5,368 bases of DNA, from contig CAJQOK010000052.1 of the NCBI GenBank assembly GCA_905479905.1, positions 1 through 5,368 on the forward strand, given 5' to 3'. Below the pieces are notes generated by a model that ran no database searches, was not told where the DNA came from, and saw nothing but the letters and a program-made list of their open reading frames with translations. Shown here piece after piece: positions 4,592-5,368 of the stretch; position 1 is the stretch's first letter; each line of letters begins with the position of its first letter. The position numbers and the translations under genes are program-made. The stretch comes from an uncultured Aliterella sp. GTDB lineage: Bacteria; Cyanobacteriota; Cyanobacteriia; Cyanobacteriales; Chroococcidiopsidaceae.

Positions 4592-5368
4592 CTACATTGG
4601 CTCGTAGACTAGATCGGGAATTAAACTTCGTACTTCTAAGTCTTCCTGATGACCGATGCCTAAAAAGTCGCCATCTTCAAGATAAACTTGTACTGGGCAA
4701 TTGCTTAAAACCTCCTCATCCCCAGCAACTATTTGTCCTTGACACCATTTTTGAGCAAGGGGCAAAATTAAAGTCACACGCGGTAGATGCTGTAAGACTG
4801 CACTCGGCGCGATCGCTCTAAAGCTTCCCTGTTGTAGCTGTAGCATTAGTTCGTCGAAAGTTAGGCTATCTAAGAGGCTAAAACCAGCGCTTTGAGTGCG
4901 AATTAACTTAGCTAAAGTCCCCCCCGTACCTAAAGCTGTACCCAAATCACGGGCGATCGCTCTTATATAGGTTCCCGTACTACAATCAATAGCTACATCA
5001 ATTTCGGGATACTCACCACTACGCCATTCTAGTATCTCTAACTTATATACTTCTACATTCCTAGGCGGGACTTCTATAGTTTCCCCACGCCGCGCCAAAT
5101 CGTATAAGCGTTTTCCCTGCACTTGAATTGCACTGTATTTTGGCGGAATTTGGGATAATTTGCCCGTAAATTGCTTTAAAGCTTCAGTAACTTCTTCTAA
5201 GCTTACTTTCACTTCGGGGGTTTGACTAATAATTTCTCCTTCCAAATCGTCCGTTTCCGTCACTACCCCTAAGCGAATTGTGGCTTTGTAAGCTTTGTCT
5301 GGATGCAAATACTGTAATAGCCGCGTTGCCTTACCAAGTGCGATCGGCAAAACCCCTGTAGCGGCTGG
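4592..5368 (-). CDS. truB: tRNA pseudouridine(55) synthase TruB (partial, N-terminus beyond window)
   Basis: TruB converts uridine 55 in the T-loop of tRNAs to pseudouridine in the cytosol. The frame is open from 5368 to the TAG at 4594-4592, giving 258 residues. The visible start reads PAATGVLPIALGKATRLL, which is the middle of the catalytic motif. The nucleophilic Asp should be the codon just outside the window, and about 40 N-terminal residues are missing. The TTG at 5350 is internal, not a start. Further TruB signatures are DKAYKATIRLG (24-34; Tyr27 matches E. coli Tyr76), QIPPKYSAIQVQGKRLYDLARRGE (73-96, given by its key residues Pro, Tyr, Lys, Arg), GTYIRAIARDLG (132-143; Tyr134 and Arg136 match Tyr179 and Arg181) and LAKLIRTQSAGF (152-163). 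From about 195 to the end is a small C-terminal PUA-like domain for tRNA binding. The gene converges on the DUF2103 gene with a 4-bp gap. Confidence 0.97.
   Translation of the reverse strand, partial: PAATGVLPIALGKATRLLQYLHPDKAYKATIRLGVVTETDDLEGEIISQTPEVKVSLEEVTEALKQFTGKLSQIPPKYSAIQVQGKRLYDLARRGETIEVPPRNVEVYKLEILEWRSGEYPEIDVAIDCSTGTYIRAIARDLGTALGTGGTLAKLIRTQSAGFSLLDSLTFDELMLQLQQGSFRAIAPSAVLQHLPRVTLILPLAQKWCQGQIVAGDEEVLSNCPVQVYLEDGDFLGIGHQEDLEVRSLIPDLVYEPM

Noticed and set aside
4597..4821. 74-residue plus-strand ORF opposite truB
   Set aside because: It lies fully inside the conserved C-terminal part of truB on the other strand and has no features of its own.
4592..5350. TTG at 5350 as a start codon for truB, giving a 252-residue protein
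   Set aside because: The frame continues unbroken to 5368, and the extra residues PAATGV complete the conserved catalytic motif. The true start lies outside the window.

Overview
The window looks like ordinary chromosomal DNA from a cyanobacterium. Three things point that way: seven copies of the HIP1 octamer GCGATCGC, a ClpS adaptor of the second (cyanobacterial) type followed directly by a DUF2103 gene, and intergenic heptamer repeats and a GTAGAGACGTT palindrome of the kind scattered through filamentous and Chroococcidiopsis-like genomes. The genus cannot be fixed from the sequence alone.

Layout. Positions 1-906 (minus strand) hold the N-terminal 302 residues of an APC-superfamily amino acid permease; its C-terminus is beyond the left edge. 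Positions 907-1837 are about 930 bases with no confident gene. They hold one possible 60-residue ORF on the minus strand, a small A/T-rich hairpin, a promoter-like pair of boxes, a pyrimidine tract and a 7-bp tandem repeat. Positions 1838-3844 (plus) encode a 668-residue FAD-dependent oxidoreductase with a Sec-type signal peptide. A 21-bp tandem duplication begins at its last codon and runs into a 14-bp perfect palindrome (3870-3900). Next come clpS (4003-4299, plus) and a DUF2103 gene (4306-4587, plus), 6 bp apart and probably co-transcribed. The minus-strand truB (4592-5368) converges on them with only 4 bp between stop codons, and its N-terminus is cut by the right edge.

How the genes relate. 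The only clear functional unit is clpS with the DUF2103 gene. ClpS delivers N-degron substrates to the Clp protease; the DUF2103 protein has no assigned function and is linked to ClpS here only by position. The permease and the exported flavoprotein are separate transcription units, and nothing in the sequence ties them to the ClpS pair. TruB is a tRNA-modifying housekeeping enzyme.

I see no defence system, CRISPR array, prophage, transposase, tRNA or rRNA. The points most worth a second look are the exported flavoenzyme without a twin-arginine signal, the altered pocket residues of ClpS, the repeat and palindrome after the flavoenzyme gene, and the composite repeat block at 1601-1716.
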